Of a stretch of 64,000 nucleotides of DNA, positions 1-11,377 are shown piece after piece. Each line of letters starts with the position of its first letter. Positions within the stretch are counted from its first letter, which is position 1. Made by a program: the position numbers and the translations under genes. Source of the DNA: Morinoia aosen (taxonomy: Eukaryota; Arthropoda; Malacostraca; Amphipoda; Talitridae). The notes beneath the pieces were generated by a model that saw only the letters and a program-made list of their open reading frames with translations, searched no databases and was not told where the DNA came from. The stretch covers positions 33,350,183 to 33,414,182 of the forward strand of contig CM059560.1 of assembly GCA_030386875.1 (NCBI GenBank), written 5' to 3'.

Positions 1-115
1 ATAGCATAAGTGTGGCCTCTTATTTAAAAAAAAACTTCTTAGTTTGCAAGAAAATGTTAACCTGATATCTTATACATAAGAAAATATATAGCTGGACAGT
101 ATGCTAGTTACTCTC

Positions 116-660
116 GGTAAATGTGTAGCGTTGGTCAGTAATCGATTTTCCACTTTTCGGTGCCTAGAAATAGGTAATTAGATCTAAATAAACAATTTCT
201 CTTCTATGCATTTTCCGTCTCAAATGAGTATTTAACGAGTTATGGCGGTAGGTTTAGTTTTGTCTGTGATGACGAATGCGCTCGAATAAACAGCTACTCA
301 TCGATTTTTTAAATTTTCTTGCTTGAATCATGGTAATAACATCAAAATAAACAACTTTTCATCCATACACTTTTTTCGTCAAATAAGTATTTAACGAGGT
401 ATAGCGGTAGGTTTGATTTCGTCTTTGATGACAATCGGGCTGGAAGACGGGCATTGCAGTGTTGCCGTCCAATGTGCTGCTTGAATTACTTCCTGCTTCA
501 AACTCTGGAGTTGCGGTCAGTAATTTACCGCTATAACTTGTAAAATGTTCATTTACGACGGAAAGTGCATAGAAGAAAGCCTGTTCATTTTGATCTAATT
601 AACTACGATTAGACACCAAAAAGTGGAAAATCGATTACTGACCAACGCTACACATTTACC
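116..660. mobile_element. MITE, family 1, copy 1 (8-bp TSD)
   Basis: This is a non-autonomous foldback DNA transposon of about 545 bp. It starts GGTAAATGTGTAGCGTTGG and ends with the reverse complement, and the outer inverted repeat stays near-perfect for about 40 bp. It is flanked by the exact 8-bp duplication TTACTCTC at 108-115 and 661-668. Inside, a second inverted repeat (around TATAGCGGTAA and CTTCTATGCACTTTTCGTC) recurs at both ends. There is no coding capacity. An 8-bp target duplication fits hAT, P or Merlin transposases; the GG start does not decide between them. Two more copies lie at 3143-3690 and 4050-4596. Confidence 0.9.
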
Positions 661-668
661 TTACTCTC

Positions 669-890
669 TAATGATGAAAGCAAATGTAAGAACTGGTTGA
701 TGAAACAAACCAAAACAGAAATATAAAATAGATTATCAAATGGAATGATTTATGATGACCAAAATGCACTATTAAATTTCAACTTTATCACAAATTGTGC
801 ACAACATCATTTTGAATCATATCAAACTAATTTTGACCAGCTTTAACCTCATTAACAAGTTGACTGAGACATAGTGAGAGCTGAAGGTTT
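669..890. other. AT-rich sequence, no feature seen
   Basis: The stretch has no usable open frame and no recognisable repeat apart from its neighbours. Confidence 0.4.
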
Positions 891-1962
891 TCTTGGTATA
901 TTATGTGATTTTTTTTCATTTCAAAACTTTTCAAGAACGTAATTTCAAAGACATAAACTAATAAAAATTATCCAGAAACTTGAATATCAATATGATCAGT
1001 GTACTGGAAAAAACAGTATATTGATTGCATTTCCAGTATATTGATATCATAAGGAAAAAGACTTTAAATAAAATGCAACACTGAGCATTGGTATACAGAT
1101 ATGCAATTTATCAACACAGATTTCATGGACAAATATGAGATGAAAAGATGTTATGCTTCACTTTCAAATGTTCAGCTCATGGTAGAACTCAATGCAAAGA
1201 GGAAAAGAAAATCCAGTCAAATTACAAAGGCAAGGTTAGATTAGACAGGTTGGTTTGAGCCTCCCTACCCACAACAAATGCACTACAAGGAGGGGAAGCA
1301 CCACTTAGTGTGGAATTAAGGGAGCAGATAATCTATGTACAAGGTCTTCCCCCACAATACCTCCCACATATAGAAACAGTAAGTTAGGAAAAAAATTATG
1401 AAACAATAAAAAGTTAAGAAAAATGTCATAAGTGCTGTGAAACAGGAAAGCAGCAAACCAAAAATGGCTGTCTGTAATGAAACAAAAAAATCTATTCTAT
1501 TTTGACAAAAAGCCATAAGCTTGGGACCTCACACTTCTAAAACAAGATTTGATATGAGAAATCACAAGAAGGGAAACATGACAGACAATACAAAATTAAA
1601 GTGAGCTATACAGTAGAGCACAATACATAACTAGGGTGAGTAAAAATGGAATTATATCAATAGAATTAGGAGAGAATGTGCTTAGGCAGAGCAGAAAATG
1701 AGCCAATAACCTTGATACATTGGGCCTAATTTTCCACTTGACTTTGGTTCAAATGATTGACCATAAAAACATAAAATAATTTATTATTAATTTATAATTG
1801 AATAGTAATAATTAAAATTAATAATTTAAAGAAAAAATGTAGTCCATCCAATCCCTCTTGAAGAAAATTAAAGTATCTGGATAATTTTTGATTACTTCAT
1901 GTCTTTGAAATTATATTTTTGAAAAGTTTTGAAATGAATAAAATCACGTAATATATCAAGAT
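891..1962. repeat. Long inverted repeat, probable foldback element
   Basis: Arms of about 90 bp at 891-980 and 1871-1962 are inverted copies of each other (shared words include TTTCAAAACTTTTC and ATTATCCAGA) with about 890 bp between them. The spacing suggests an old DNA transposon whose ends have drifted. The interior holds a segment (1053-1215) repeated at 8426-8590 and has no transposase. No target duplication was recognised. The remaining sequence to 2338 is AT-rich and featureless. Confidence 0.55.
1053..1215 (+). repeat. Dispersed repeat, copy 1 (partner at 8426)
   Basis: About 160 bp reading ACTTTAAATAAAATGCAACA to GAGGAAAAGAAAATC recurs in the same orientation at 8426-8590 with roughly 85-90% identity by eye. 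It contains no coding frame and is probably the interior of a dispersed transposon. Confidence 0.75.
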
Positions 1963-2338
1963 AAACATCTTACATAATATTGAATATAGTTAAAACTTCA
2001 CTGAAAAAATGAACTATTTATGAAGTACATCAGCTCTACTTGATACATATTCTGGCATCTGAGACTGAGCTTGTCTGCAAAGCAAGGCAAAAATGGCAGC
2101 AAAGGAAATACTTTGATTGTTAATGCAGCTCACTTCTAAAATAATATCCAAAATACTTTAAAAATAGACACTAGCATATCCCAATGTCCTTAAAAATTTT
2201 AATACAATTACAGATTATGATGTAAGTTAAAATCTCACAAACAAACTCCAAATTGTAAATAATTAAAAATTTACATAGAGAGTAACCATCAACTAGATTA
2301 TCCAAGAAACAATCTAAAGTATTTTTATATAAAATTTT

Positions 2339-3009
2339 GGTCAATATTTTCCTTACTGTTGTCAACGATTTTCATAATTTTGTTGCAAAGAATCAACAAA
2401 GGAACACATTGAAGAATGTTTTACATGAATGACATTCTGCTTGCTGATGCGTTATTTTAGAATTATTGAACTTTGAAATAAATTGACTTGTGGGCCCCAG
2501 GAAAGCATGCGCGCCTAGCGTAATTCAATTAATAACAAAAACTAACCCCCTACTACAAAAGTAAGGAGGTTGGGTCGTGAGGGGTAGCCACAGTTCTTCT
2601 AGTGAAAATTATAAATAAAGGTTTCTAATGACGTCGTTTATATCATCTCCAATGGCGCCACCCTGTACCCTAGATGGCAGCAGCCCTCTTGGAGTTGGTG
2701 CAAACGGACGTCACTAGAAAACTTTTTTTCTAATTCTCACTAGAAGAACTGTGGCTACCCCTCATGACCCAACCTCTTTACGTTTGTAATAGGATGTAAG
2801 CTTCCATTTCTATTGCAAAAATAACTGCTTTTACGCAAAAAAGGCCATTTAGGAGCGCCGTATGTTTAACTTCAAACTCAAATAACTCGAAAACTAAGCA
2901 TTTGCAAGCATATTGTCATTCTTGTAAAACGTCTTAAAATCGACTGTATTACTTATCTAAAGCAACAAAATTATGAAAATCATTGACAATATTAAAGTAA
3001 ATATTAACC
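2339..3009. mobile_element. Mutator-like foldback element, 671 bp
   Basis: The left end GGTCAATATTTT and the right end AATATTAACC are inverted, and the arms extend inward through GTCAACGATTTTCATAATTT and a second block around GAGGTTGGGTCGTGAGGGG. AAAATTTT lies immediately outside each end (2331-2338 and 3010-3017), an 8-9 bp target duplication. Long inverted repeats with about 9-bp duplications are typical of Mutator-like elements. There is no transposase. The ends are related to those at 3853-5937 and 11387-17390. Confidence 0.75.
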
Positions 3010-3142
3010 AAAATTTTTATATGAGATACAATCCTCTCTTGCTTGTTATCATTGGAATCAAAATGAAAGAGATTAGAATATGTGCCCTCTAAGCCGTTCT
3101 TCAACAAAAATTGACTCCAAGCATTTACTGCACAAAAATCCT

Positions 3143-3690
3143 GGTAAATCTGAAGGATATGTCAGTTATCAATTTTCCACGTTTTGGTCCCTGAACCTAA
3201 TTGATTGAATCAAAATAAACAAGTTTTCTTCTATGCGCTTTGCGTCTCAAATAAGTATTTTACGATTTATAGCGGTAAGTTTAGTTTTGTCTTTGACGAC
3301 GAATGCCCTTGAATAAACAGCTACTCATCGATTTTTGAATTTTTGATGCTTGAATCATGATAATAACATCGAAATAAGCAACTTTTCTTCTATACACTTT
3401 TTTCGTCAAATGAGTATTTAACGAGGTTTAGCGGTAGGTTTGGTTTCGTCTTTGATGACGATCGCGCTGGAAGCGAGTGGGCATTGCAGTGTTGCTGTCC
3501 GACGTGCTCCTTGAATTACTTGCCGCTTCAAATACTGGAGTTGCAGTAAGTCATTTACCGCTATAACTAATAAAATACTCATTTGAGACGAAAAGTGCAT
3601 AGAAGAAAACTTGTTTATTTCGATCTAATTAAGTATGCTAAGGCATCGAAATTTACAAAATCGATAACTGACATATCCTTCAGATTTACC
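3143..3690. mobile_element. MITE, family 1, copy 2 (8-bp TSD)
   Basis: Same family and internal orientation as the copy at 116-660. The termini are GGTAAATCTGAAGGATATG and its inverse, with the exact 8-bp duplication AAAATCCT at 3135-3142 and 3691-3698. The TIR differs from copy 1 just inside the first seven bases (CTGAAGGA against GTGTAGCG), so the copies belong to different subfamilies. Short open frames inside it are not genes. Confidence 0.9.
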
Positions 3691-4049
3691 AAAATCCTTG
3701 TTTATTCTTTTCAGTATTTATTACATTGCAGAGGATTAAGAAAATTTTAACACATCTAAAAAATCTGAGACCCATAAAATCTAATTTTTTATCTAATGAA
3801 CCATTGTGTTCTATGTATATATATGTAAGGTATTATTTCACTATTAACATATGGTCAATGTGAAGTTTAATGCAACCACGGAAAATAAGAATTCCGATCT
3901 TAGGAATCACTAAAGGAACCCATTTAAGAACGTTTTACAAGAATGACATTCTGCTTGCTGATGCTTTATTTTCGAATTATTGAACTTTGAAGTTGGCCTT
4001 CTCGCGCCAAAGGGAGCGAGCGTAATTCAATTATAAACGGAAGCTAACC

Positions 4050-4596
4050 GGTAAATCTGAAGGAGATGACAGTTGTCGATTTTGCAAATTGTAATGGCTA
4101 AAAATGGTTAATGACACCAAATAAACAAGTTTTCTTCTATGCACTTTTCGTCTCAAGTGAGTATTTTATTAGTTATAGCGGTAAATGACTTACCGCAACT
4201 CCAGTCTTTGAAGCGGAAAGAAATTCTTTGATCGAGTGGTATGGCAATACTGCAATGGCGTCTCGCTTCCAGCGCTCTGTCTTGAAAGACGAAACCAAAC
4301 CTACCGCTATACCTCGTTAAATACTCATTTGACGAAAAAAGTGTATAGAAAAAAAAGTTGTTTATTTCGATGTTATTACCATGTTTCAAGCAACAAAAAT
4401 TCGAAAATCGATGAGTAGCTGTTTATTCGAGCGCATTCGTCATCAATGACGAAACTAAACTTACCGCTATAAATCGTAAAATACTCATTTGAGACGAAAA
4501 GTGCATAGAAGAAAACTTGTTTATTTCGATTCAATTAATTAGGTTCAGGCACCAATAAGTGGAAAACCAACAACTGTCATCTCCTTCAGATTTACC
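4050..4596. mobile_element. MITE, family 1, copy 3, nested (8-bp TSD)
   Basis: Same family as 116-660 and 3143-3690 but internally reversed. It is flanked by the exact 8-bp duplication AGCTAACC at 4042-4049 and 4597-4604. Its termini GGTAAATCTGAAGGAGATGAC are closest to copy 2. It sits inside the left arm of the foldback at 3853-5937 and so is younger than that element. Confidence 0.9.
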
Positions 4597-4872
4597 AGCT
4601 AACCCCCTATTACAAACGTAAAGAGGTTGGGTCGTGAGGGTGAGGCACAGTTCTTCTAGTGAAAATTATAAATAAAGCTTCTAACCCACCCATTTAGGTG
4701 ACGACCGCAATCTTGTTTACATCAGGTCAAAGATGGCGACCACCATGGGCGCCGCCATCTTGGACCCAATGTCAATAAGATTGCGGTCGTCACCCTAATG
4801 GGTGGGTTAGAAGCTTTATTTATAATTTTCACTAGAAGAAATGTGCGCCCCCCTCACGACCCAACCTCTTAA

Positions 4873-5723
4873 GGAGAGCGTCCCCCATACGGACTTTTTT
4901 CTTTATTATTGAACCTAGAGCAATGAAATTTGGTATACTGAGAGGAAATTGAATTTGAAACCGTTTTTGCTTAGAGCAAAATTTCAATTTTCTTGAAAAG
5001 AAAACGGGAAATCAAAGAAAACGAAGTTAAAAGGGGGGTGTTTCAAAAATCTTCTCCTCCTACAGTTTTTGAGCTACAGTGATGATTTTGGTATCATTAG
5101 ATGCGGAAAGACACGGGCTTTTATGGATGCTAAAATTCATTCCAAAATTATTTATTGCTCATGAGTTATGACGTCATAAATTTTCACTTTTTCGAATAAG
5201 GACATTTTTTTCCTATTTTTACACTTTTTCATATTAAAAATGTAAATTTGAGGAAACGAATTTTAGCATCCATAAAACCCCGCAATTTTCCGCATCCAAT
5301 GATACCAAAATCATCACTGTAGCTCAAAAACTGTAGGAGGAGAAGCATTTTGAAACCCCCAAAACCGTTGTTTACATTATAAGCAAAACAAAGAAACATA
5401 AACAATTCAAATAAAAATTTTTTTAAAATTTTTGGTTCAAGTTAGACCCCTGAAATCATTATAGAGTAATCCAGAGACATAGGAGTTGACATAGCATCTT
5501 TGCGCCGTGAAGAAAGTGCCATGGGGGAGGTGTAACATGATAAAATACAACTTCCCCCTCCCCTCCCCCCCATTCTTCAAACCCCCGTAGCGGGCGAACG
5601 AGTGAACGTACGAGTCTCATTTTTTCACAGGATGTACCTGACCTCTTACACTTCTTATAACAGCAAAAATCCCAGTTTCTCAAAAAATCCCAGAAGCAAG
5701 GATTCATAAGGGGGACGCTCTCC
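4873..5723. mobile_element. TTAA-flanked non-autonomous DNA transposon
   Basis: The terminal inverted repeat GGAGAGCGTCCCCC is perfect over 14 bp, and TTAA flanks both sides (4869-4872 and 5724-5727). A TTAA duplication is used by piggyBac and Kolobok transposases; ends starting GG lean toward Kolobok. A second inverted repeat of about 115 bp lies inside (about 5033-5150 and 5240-5362, containing GTAGGAGGAGAAG). There is no transposase. It is inserted in the right arm of the foldback at 3853-5937. Confidence 0.8.
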
Positions 5724-5937
5724 TTAACGTTTGTAATAGCTTCCGTTATTAATTAAATTCCGATTCACGCGATCGCTTCCTTTGGCGCAAAGGCCAACTT
5801 CAAAGTTCAATTATTCAAAAATAACGCATCAGCGAGCAGAATGTCATTCGTGTAAAACGTTCTTAAATGGGTTCCTTTAGTGATTCCTAAGATCGGAATT
5901 CTTATTTTCCGTGGTTGCATTAAACTTCACATTGACC

Positions 5938-6247
5938 TAAAATACAAATGAAACAGAACAAAATAAAACTAATTTTCTCACAGGAGTTTTTTAGTTGTAT
6001 GAATGTGAATGATTTTTCAATTTTTAAATTGGATCTTTTGAGTCAAATGTATATAGTTCATCTTGCACATAAGAATCTAACAGCATTTTTTAAAAATTTA
6101 TATTGAATCTTATTGATTATGTTAATTAAGTAGCACTAGCAACTGGATGTTCTTATTTTATGGTTCTTAAAAATGTTAATAGTTTTTGCATATACTTTAG
6201 CAATGTATAAAGAGCAATATATAAAATTTGTGAAAATAAAACTATAA
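5938..6247. other. AT-rich spacer, no feature seen
   Basis: No credible open frame or repeat was recognised between the foldback element and the TA-flanked element. Confidence 0.4.
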
Positions 6248-6504
6248 TAGGGTAATTCATCAAATATCGAACAGAAACCACGTGTGTCTAGAAACAACCT
6301 TCATAAATCGGTAACTTTTGCTCTGAATAACTCTTGCGGGCCTCAAGGTTATTCTTGAACAGTTGCTTTCTTGTTCTGTGATGTCGCTTGAAAGACAACG
6401 TAGATTATTGAAATGTATTTATTGTTCTAAAAATCGAATTCTTTAGTAACATAATTTCATCAATATCGAACATGAATCGAACAAGAATTTTGATTCGAAC
6501 AGGA

Positions 6505-6700
6505 TGGTTTGTCAATTAGTTCTCTTCGTATCGAACTTTTGTTAGACTATTAGCACGCCACGTATGGTTTGTATATTAGTACGCCTCGTATATTTTGTCC
6601 ATTATTATGCCTCGTATGGTCTATCTATTTGTACACCTCATGTGGCCACTTGGAAAATAAACGTTTTTCTTTCATTCTTTTTTTCTTTGGTGCACTGGAT
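6505..6700 (+). mobile_element. 5'-truncated LINE 3' end with 26-bp repeats, copy A
   Basis: The sequence matches the insert at 50752-51101. Shared parts are GAACTTTTGTTAGACTA, then several 26-bp units with consensus near ATTAGTACGCCTCGTATGGT, then GGAAAATAAACGTTTTTC and a T-rich tail. It has fewer repeat units than the other copies. It is placed in the LINE family at 48471-51682 because that element ends with the same unit. Confidence 0.65.
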
Positions 6701-6710
6701 TTTCTCGGAA

Positions 6711-7010
6711 GTGCTAGCGGTGGCACAGCGGTTAAGGGATCGGACTTGTATGTTGGAGTCGCGGGTTCGTATCCCGGCGCTGGCGCTGCGATTTTCCCCG
6801 TTGGGTATAAGGGAAAGCTCAAGCACAATACCCCCACTCGACCCAGGTGTCGGAAATGGGTACCGACTTTACGGGGGAACCGTCATGGTGTCCTATACAT
6901 AGTGTTAGTTATAAGACATTTGAAAAACCAATGCTTAAGATCATTTGTATCAGGCTTGATTGGAAATAAAGCATCCCAAAGATGCCGATGTTTGTTTTGT
7001 TTGTTTGTTT
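6711..7010 (+). mobile_element. tRNA-derived SINE, copy 1
   Basis: About 300 bp. The head has a pol III A box (TGGCACAGCGG, about 6720-6730) and B box (GGTTCGTATCC, about 6764-6774), both tRNA-like. The body is unrelated to tRNA and the tail is GGAAATAAAGCATCCCAAAG plus repeated GTTT. A second sense copy is at 56975-57268 and a diverged antisense copy at 21905-22180. Open frames crossing it are fortuitous. It lies just downstream of the LINE 3' end inside the TA-flanked transposon. Confidence 0.9.
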
Positions 7011-7875
7011 AAAATGACTGTCTCATTACTTATTTTCAGGAAGCATTTGAATGGAGAGTTATCAAAATTTGAATATGATGTCGATGTTTCATTTGCAGTG
7101 CTTGTTGAACCATCATTGTGATCATCAACCTGTGTGACCTTTTTTGGAGTAGAGTGTAGAGCATGCGTCAATGAATTATTATTGATGCTTGCATCAATTT
7201 TCTTGGCAAGGGATTGATCATCAGTAAATGTAGCCAGACGAATCATTGATGATCTTGAGGGCCTTGGAACACCAGCAGCTGATTGGTCGCCATCTTCAAC
7301 TATTCATTGTTATTATCAAGCGTTAATACAATATTTTAAGGAAATGAAACAGGCGTTCAATAGATTGATTCAGTTATTTAAAAGAATTAAGAATCGAAAA
7401 GCCTTGTTCGAGGCATAAATTCATGATTTTTAAGGAATTTTGATTCGAACCCCTTTGTTCAGTATTTAATACTGACATGAAATAGGAACTGAATGTCGAA
7501 CATGGAATAATTATCAAGTTTTTAGCGGGAAAGAAAAAAATACAGCAACAGAACATCATTTGACAACACTACTCTAGTTATGACGGGAGGTTGACGTTGG
7601 CACAACAACAGTTAAACCGTCGCAATTTTCCCGAGGTGCGTAAGATTTTTCAAGTGAAAAAATATGACCAATTTGTAAGGGTCGTACAGAAAATGTGTTC
7701 GCAACAGCTGGTAGCAGTTTGCAGCTCACAGAAATGAGTTCTAATCACTAAAATAGGAGTTTTAGATGTAAGATCACCGGCACTGTGCAAGTTTGATGCT
7801 TAAGAAATTTATTACGCGCATATTTTCAAAGTTGTTCGATAATCAGTTCAGTTCGATATTTGATGAATTACCCTA

Positions 7876-8425
7876 TACATAGTTGAAAAATATTGCAAAA
7901 TAAATTCTTAAACAAATCAAAGTATGTATCAAATATGCCTTAGTATGTCATTCAATAAGCTCTAAATAACATCAAGGGTTGTTTGCTTCACATGCTCAAT
8001 CAATGAGACATCTCAATAATACTCATAGGAAATAAGAATTGAAGCCCTTCAATGATGTTTTATGCTAACTAACTAGTTAGTGGGTATATAGGAAGCAGGA
8101 AGACCTTAGCCTAGGCTGTTATAAATGCACCAGGTAACTCAGTAGCCAAGTCAACAAAGTAATAGGGCATAAGTAACACAGAGTCCTCAATCAGATCCTT
8201 TGAGTTCAAGTACACACTAACTCAACTCATCACCACAATTAATACATGTTCAAATAGAGCAACTGAACTTACTTTTGTTTGTAAGACGTAGCCAAATTCT
8301 TCCAATATCTGACTTCCTCCTGTGGATTTTGAAACGAAGGCAACTCCTCCCCCTCTGAACCCATCGTGAAATTGTCAGAATCTTTAACGATGTCTGAATA
8401 TACTGTAATGATTACAAAACTCTAT
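7876..8425. other. AT-rich sequence, no feature seen
   Basis: No credible gene, splice-bounded exon or repeat was recognised in this stretch. Confidence 0.4.
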
Positions 8426-8590
8426 GAAAAAAACTTTAAATAAAATGCAACACCGAGCATTAGCATAAAGAAATGCAATTTATCAACACAGACTTCCTGG
8501 ACAAATACAGATGAAAAGACGTTACGCTTCACTTTCAAACGTTCAGCTCATAGTAGAATTCAGTGCAAAGAGGAAAAGAAAATCTTACAG
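8426..8590 (+). repeat. Dispersed repeat, copy 2 (partner at 1053)
   Basis: Same orientation as 1053-1215, with shared words such as ACTTTAAATAAAATGCAACA and TTCACTTTCAAA. The flanking inverted repeat around the first copy is not evident here. The stretch from 8591 to 9067 shows nothing further. Confidence 0.75.
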
Positions 8591-9067
8591 AAAAATTTCT
8601 GGACTACTTTAATAAAACAAAATAATTTTCCAAAAATATAGAGACCAAATTATTCATCAGGCTACACGCACACAACGCACATCTTTTTACACGACCTCAC
8701 TCACTCACACTTCAATTACAACTGAAGCTTTAGCTGCTGGTCGGAGCTTGCGGAAGACTGAATATTTTTCAAGCATGGTAAACTAGATGATGAACATAAC
8801 TTCTAAGAATGCACTAATCATATCCATTAAAACAAAACTAAAACTCGTTAAATATTTACTGAAATATACAGCTAATTATGGAGAAACTAGACCACACCCA
8901 TCTTTTGAGCAAGCTTTAGCTTTTTGGATTTATACTTTTTTTTATTATTGGCGAATGTTTAAAACTTCCATTTAGTTGAACTGTTTGAAAACTGTAACAT
9001 TCTATATTTTTTAATAGGTTTGACATGATTTTTCTTCAAAGAATCAAACAAATACGTGGACCTGGAG

Positions 9068-9275
9068 CAGGGGTTCTCAAAGTGGGATCCGCGGACCCCC
9101 AGGGGTACATGAAACTCTGACAGGGGTCCAGAAAATTTAACAAATATAACAGTTGATGAAAATATATATAAATATATTTAAATTTTTTCCTGAGAGAAAC
9201 ACATAGGGGGGGGGTCCTCAGCTTATTTTCTGTAATAAAAGTGGTCCTTGGTTAAAAAAGGTTTGAGAGCCCTAG
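9068..9275. mobile_element. hAT-type MITE, 208 bp
   Basis: The left end CAGGGGTTCTCAAAGTGGG and the right end TTTGAGAGCCCTAG form an imperfect inverted repeat of the kind found in hAT (Charlie-like) elements, with internal GGTCCGCGGACCCC-like symmetry. Flanks CCTGGAG and CCTAGAG look like a mutated target duplication. There is no coding capacity. Confidence 0.75.
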
Positions 9276-10130
9276 CCTAGAGACATAACTGGACATAACC
9301 TATGTAGCATTAGCTACAAAAGTGTAAAATTATAAAAATTCTCATTCGCACTTGAATAGCATAATTATTGACATTCAAAATCTTACTCTAAATTATTATT
9401 AATAATTTTCTACTTATAATTAGTAATCCTTGAAGTTTTTGTGTATATGCATGAGATATAAATAACGGTCGATATTTTCGAGTTTGAAGCCTTTGGGATT
9501 TGGCAACACCGCGCGGGGACGCTTTGTTTTTGAGCGTCACTCTCTCGTGCGTCTTTGGCTTGTGCATTACAGCGTTCTTATCCTCGACGGCACCGAACGC
9601 CACAACACACATTCCCTGGGTCTGAGCTTTACAGTTGTAAATTCACGGGCCTATTATCGCTCACTAAAACATCGAGTTACACCATATGAATTTGCCTATC
9701 TGTGACGAGAGACGGTCTGACCTTTGGTCATATATCACTTTGCAATCACTTGGTTCGGAGCTAGTAGAGCCTAGTATATTACGACAAATGGCTACCTAAT
9801 CTACAGCTCAACCACGACAACTTGCTTTTCACATCGTGGAATTATTCTAAAGTCTGAACCCATAAATAGTGACTCATCCACACGTCACGGGTGGAATTGA
9901 TATTCTGTCAGTCGCTAAAATTTAACAGACTGTGAACCTCCACAAACACACTCACTTACACCTGGCCAACGTCATCGCTCACCGGACCTCGCCTGCAAGG
10001 ATTTCCCCATCTAAAGCCACCGCCACACCTTGCATTATGTCAATGCTACTTGTAACTTTGTTCGTGTCGCAGAACAACCGCTGCGGCTTAACGAGCTTTT
10101 GGATGAGCGCGTGACAAAGCGCGGCAGTCA
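9276..10130. other. Intergenic sequence, base composition rises toward the right
   Basis: There is no convincing gene. From about 9480 the sequence becomes less AT-rich, with several short open frames on both strands that lack family signatures. It may be upstream DNA of the candidate promoter at 10137. Confidence 0.3.
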
Positions 10131-10136
10131 GTTGCA

Positions 10137-10142
10137 TATAAG
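10137..10142 (+). promoter_or_regulatory. Possible TATA box
   Basis: CATATAAG lies in GC-richer DNA. About 30 bp downstream is GTCAGACG (about 10160), a fair initiator, and the first suitable ATG is at 10260. This is inference from spacing only. Confidence 0.25.
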
Positions 10143-10259
10143 CTTTGAGAGGAGGAGGACGTCAGACGACAATGTGCTCTGCAAAGCAGCTGCGCTCGGA
10201 CTTTCGCGGAACACGCTTGCGAGACAACAGTGAGCGCTTGAGCGAGACAACCGTACTCA

Positions 10260-10353
10260 ATGACTGCTTGGCTCGCACTGGCTCTGCTGTGCGGTGTCGT
10301 CTGGCTACGTGAATCAGGAGGGCTGGACTTTTGTTCATGTGGCTGCCCGAGCG
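10260..10353 (+). CDS. Possible first exon of a secreted protein
   Basis: An ATG opens a frame beginning MTAWLALALLCGVVWL, a plausible signal peptide, followed by a short Cys-rich stretch (FCSCGCPS). A splice donor GCG|GTGAGAG at 10353/10354 would end the exon in phase 1. The frame stays open to 10493, so it could also be a 77-residue ORF. The protein is not recognised and no second exon was paired with it. The GC-rich surroundings and upstream TATA-like box give modest support. Confidence 0.25.
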
Positions 10354-10493
10354 GTGAGAGAGCTCTGGGCAACTCGTCGGTGCGGCATGGAGTACTCGAA
10401 GTTGCAAGGTGTGGCGGTGCCTTAAGAGAAGATCGTCAGAAGTCAAGCACGCCATCGGTCATCACGGCTTCCTCCAATAAAAATTCGAGCTGA

Positions 10494-11377
10494 GTTATCC
10501 CATGAAGTGTCTTTATTATTCCTCTCTTGCAATTTCGAAAAACACTACTGAGAAAACGTTTAAGGTTGGATGTTAATAACTCACCATACCCACCAATCTT
10601 AACACCTAGGAGCTCTAGATTAACGCAAGCGCCTGGATACTTTGCGCCCTTTAGGGTTTGGAGAGGGTGCTCCTAAAATATATTATGAAAATGCGTAATC
10701 AAGTTTGGATCGTGTGGGGGTAAGATACAGATATCTACGAAAGGGTGATAATATTTGATTCGCTGTTTTTGGAGAAAAATGTGGCCAAAAGTTCCGTGTC
10801 TTCCGAACAACGTTCGTTTCGGTTATGAACATTAAGGGGGAAAGATTAAATTTAACCAATGGGTGCTGCATAAGCATAAGGTCTGCCACACTATAGCATG
10901 AGGTCTACCTCTAGATAGTACGAAAGCATGAGGGTAAATTAGGTTAGGTCAAGTTACTAATGGATATTACTTATTTCCATTCATTTAATTTAGTTATAAA
11001 CACTTAACTAGTATATCTTAAACCGTACCTGGGTAGGAAGGCTATATGGCGGTAGACCTCACGCTATAGCCTTGGTAATACAATAACATGAATGTCCTAT
11101 AAGGGTGTCATATTTAATGCATTTTCTTGCGAATATTACTGTTTTGGATATGGTCGGGGAAAACGCTTATAGCTAGAGCCTTCTATAAAGATTTACTCGG
11201 AAAAATATGTTGATCCTCTGACCCAATGTGCATCATCATCTTCAAAAGATGTTATGTTGAACAGAGTTGGAACAGTTCACAAATGTGTTATTTATCTTGA
11301 TTAGTATCTTCGCATATTGGACAAGGACTTTGGTCTCGGGTAAGTATCCAAAATTTTCTAGATTATAAATACGTTAT
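10494..11377. other. Intergenic sequence, no gene seen
   Basis: AT-rich, with scattered AGGTCTACCTC, AGGTTAGG and CTAACC words. No open frame with protein-like composition was found. Confidence 0.4.

Larger units (their letters stand above)
3853..5937. mobile_element. Foldback element carrying two nested MITEs
   Basis: A long palindrome: the left arm begins GGTCAATGTGAAGTTTAATG and the right arm ends with its inverse at 5937. Arms match over about 300 bp in all, including AAGAATTCCGATCTTAGGAA and the GAGGTTGGGTCGTGAGGG block. The centre (about 4680-4810) is itself an inverted repeat with GATTGCGGTCGTCACC arms around a GGCGCC core. Removing the insertions at 4050-4596 and 4873-5723 and their duplications leaves about 675 bp, matching the element at 2339-3009. 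No target duplication was recognised here. Confidence 0.75.
6250..7873. mobile_element. TA-flanked DNA transposon with nested insertions
   Basis: Ends GGGTAATTCATCAAATATCG and its inverse give a 23-bp perfect terminal inverted repeat, with TA on both sides (6248-6249 and 7874-7875), as in Tc1/mariner/pogo elements. About 500 bp of the interior is a LINE 3' end (6505-6700) and a SINE (6711-7010). The rest is about 1.1 kb. A minus-strand open stretch around 7020-7300 is rich in Ser, Thr, Asn and Asp and could be a relic of an internal gene, but no transposase motif was recognised. Confidence 0.75.

Noticed and set aside
6564-7012. Open frames over the SINE and LINE tail
   Set aside because: They coincide with a tRNA-derived SINE and 26-bp repeats; the same readings occur in the other copies.
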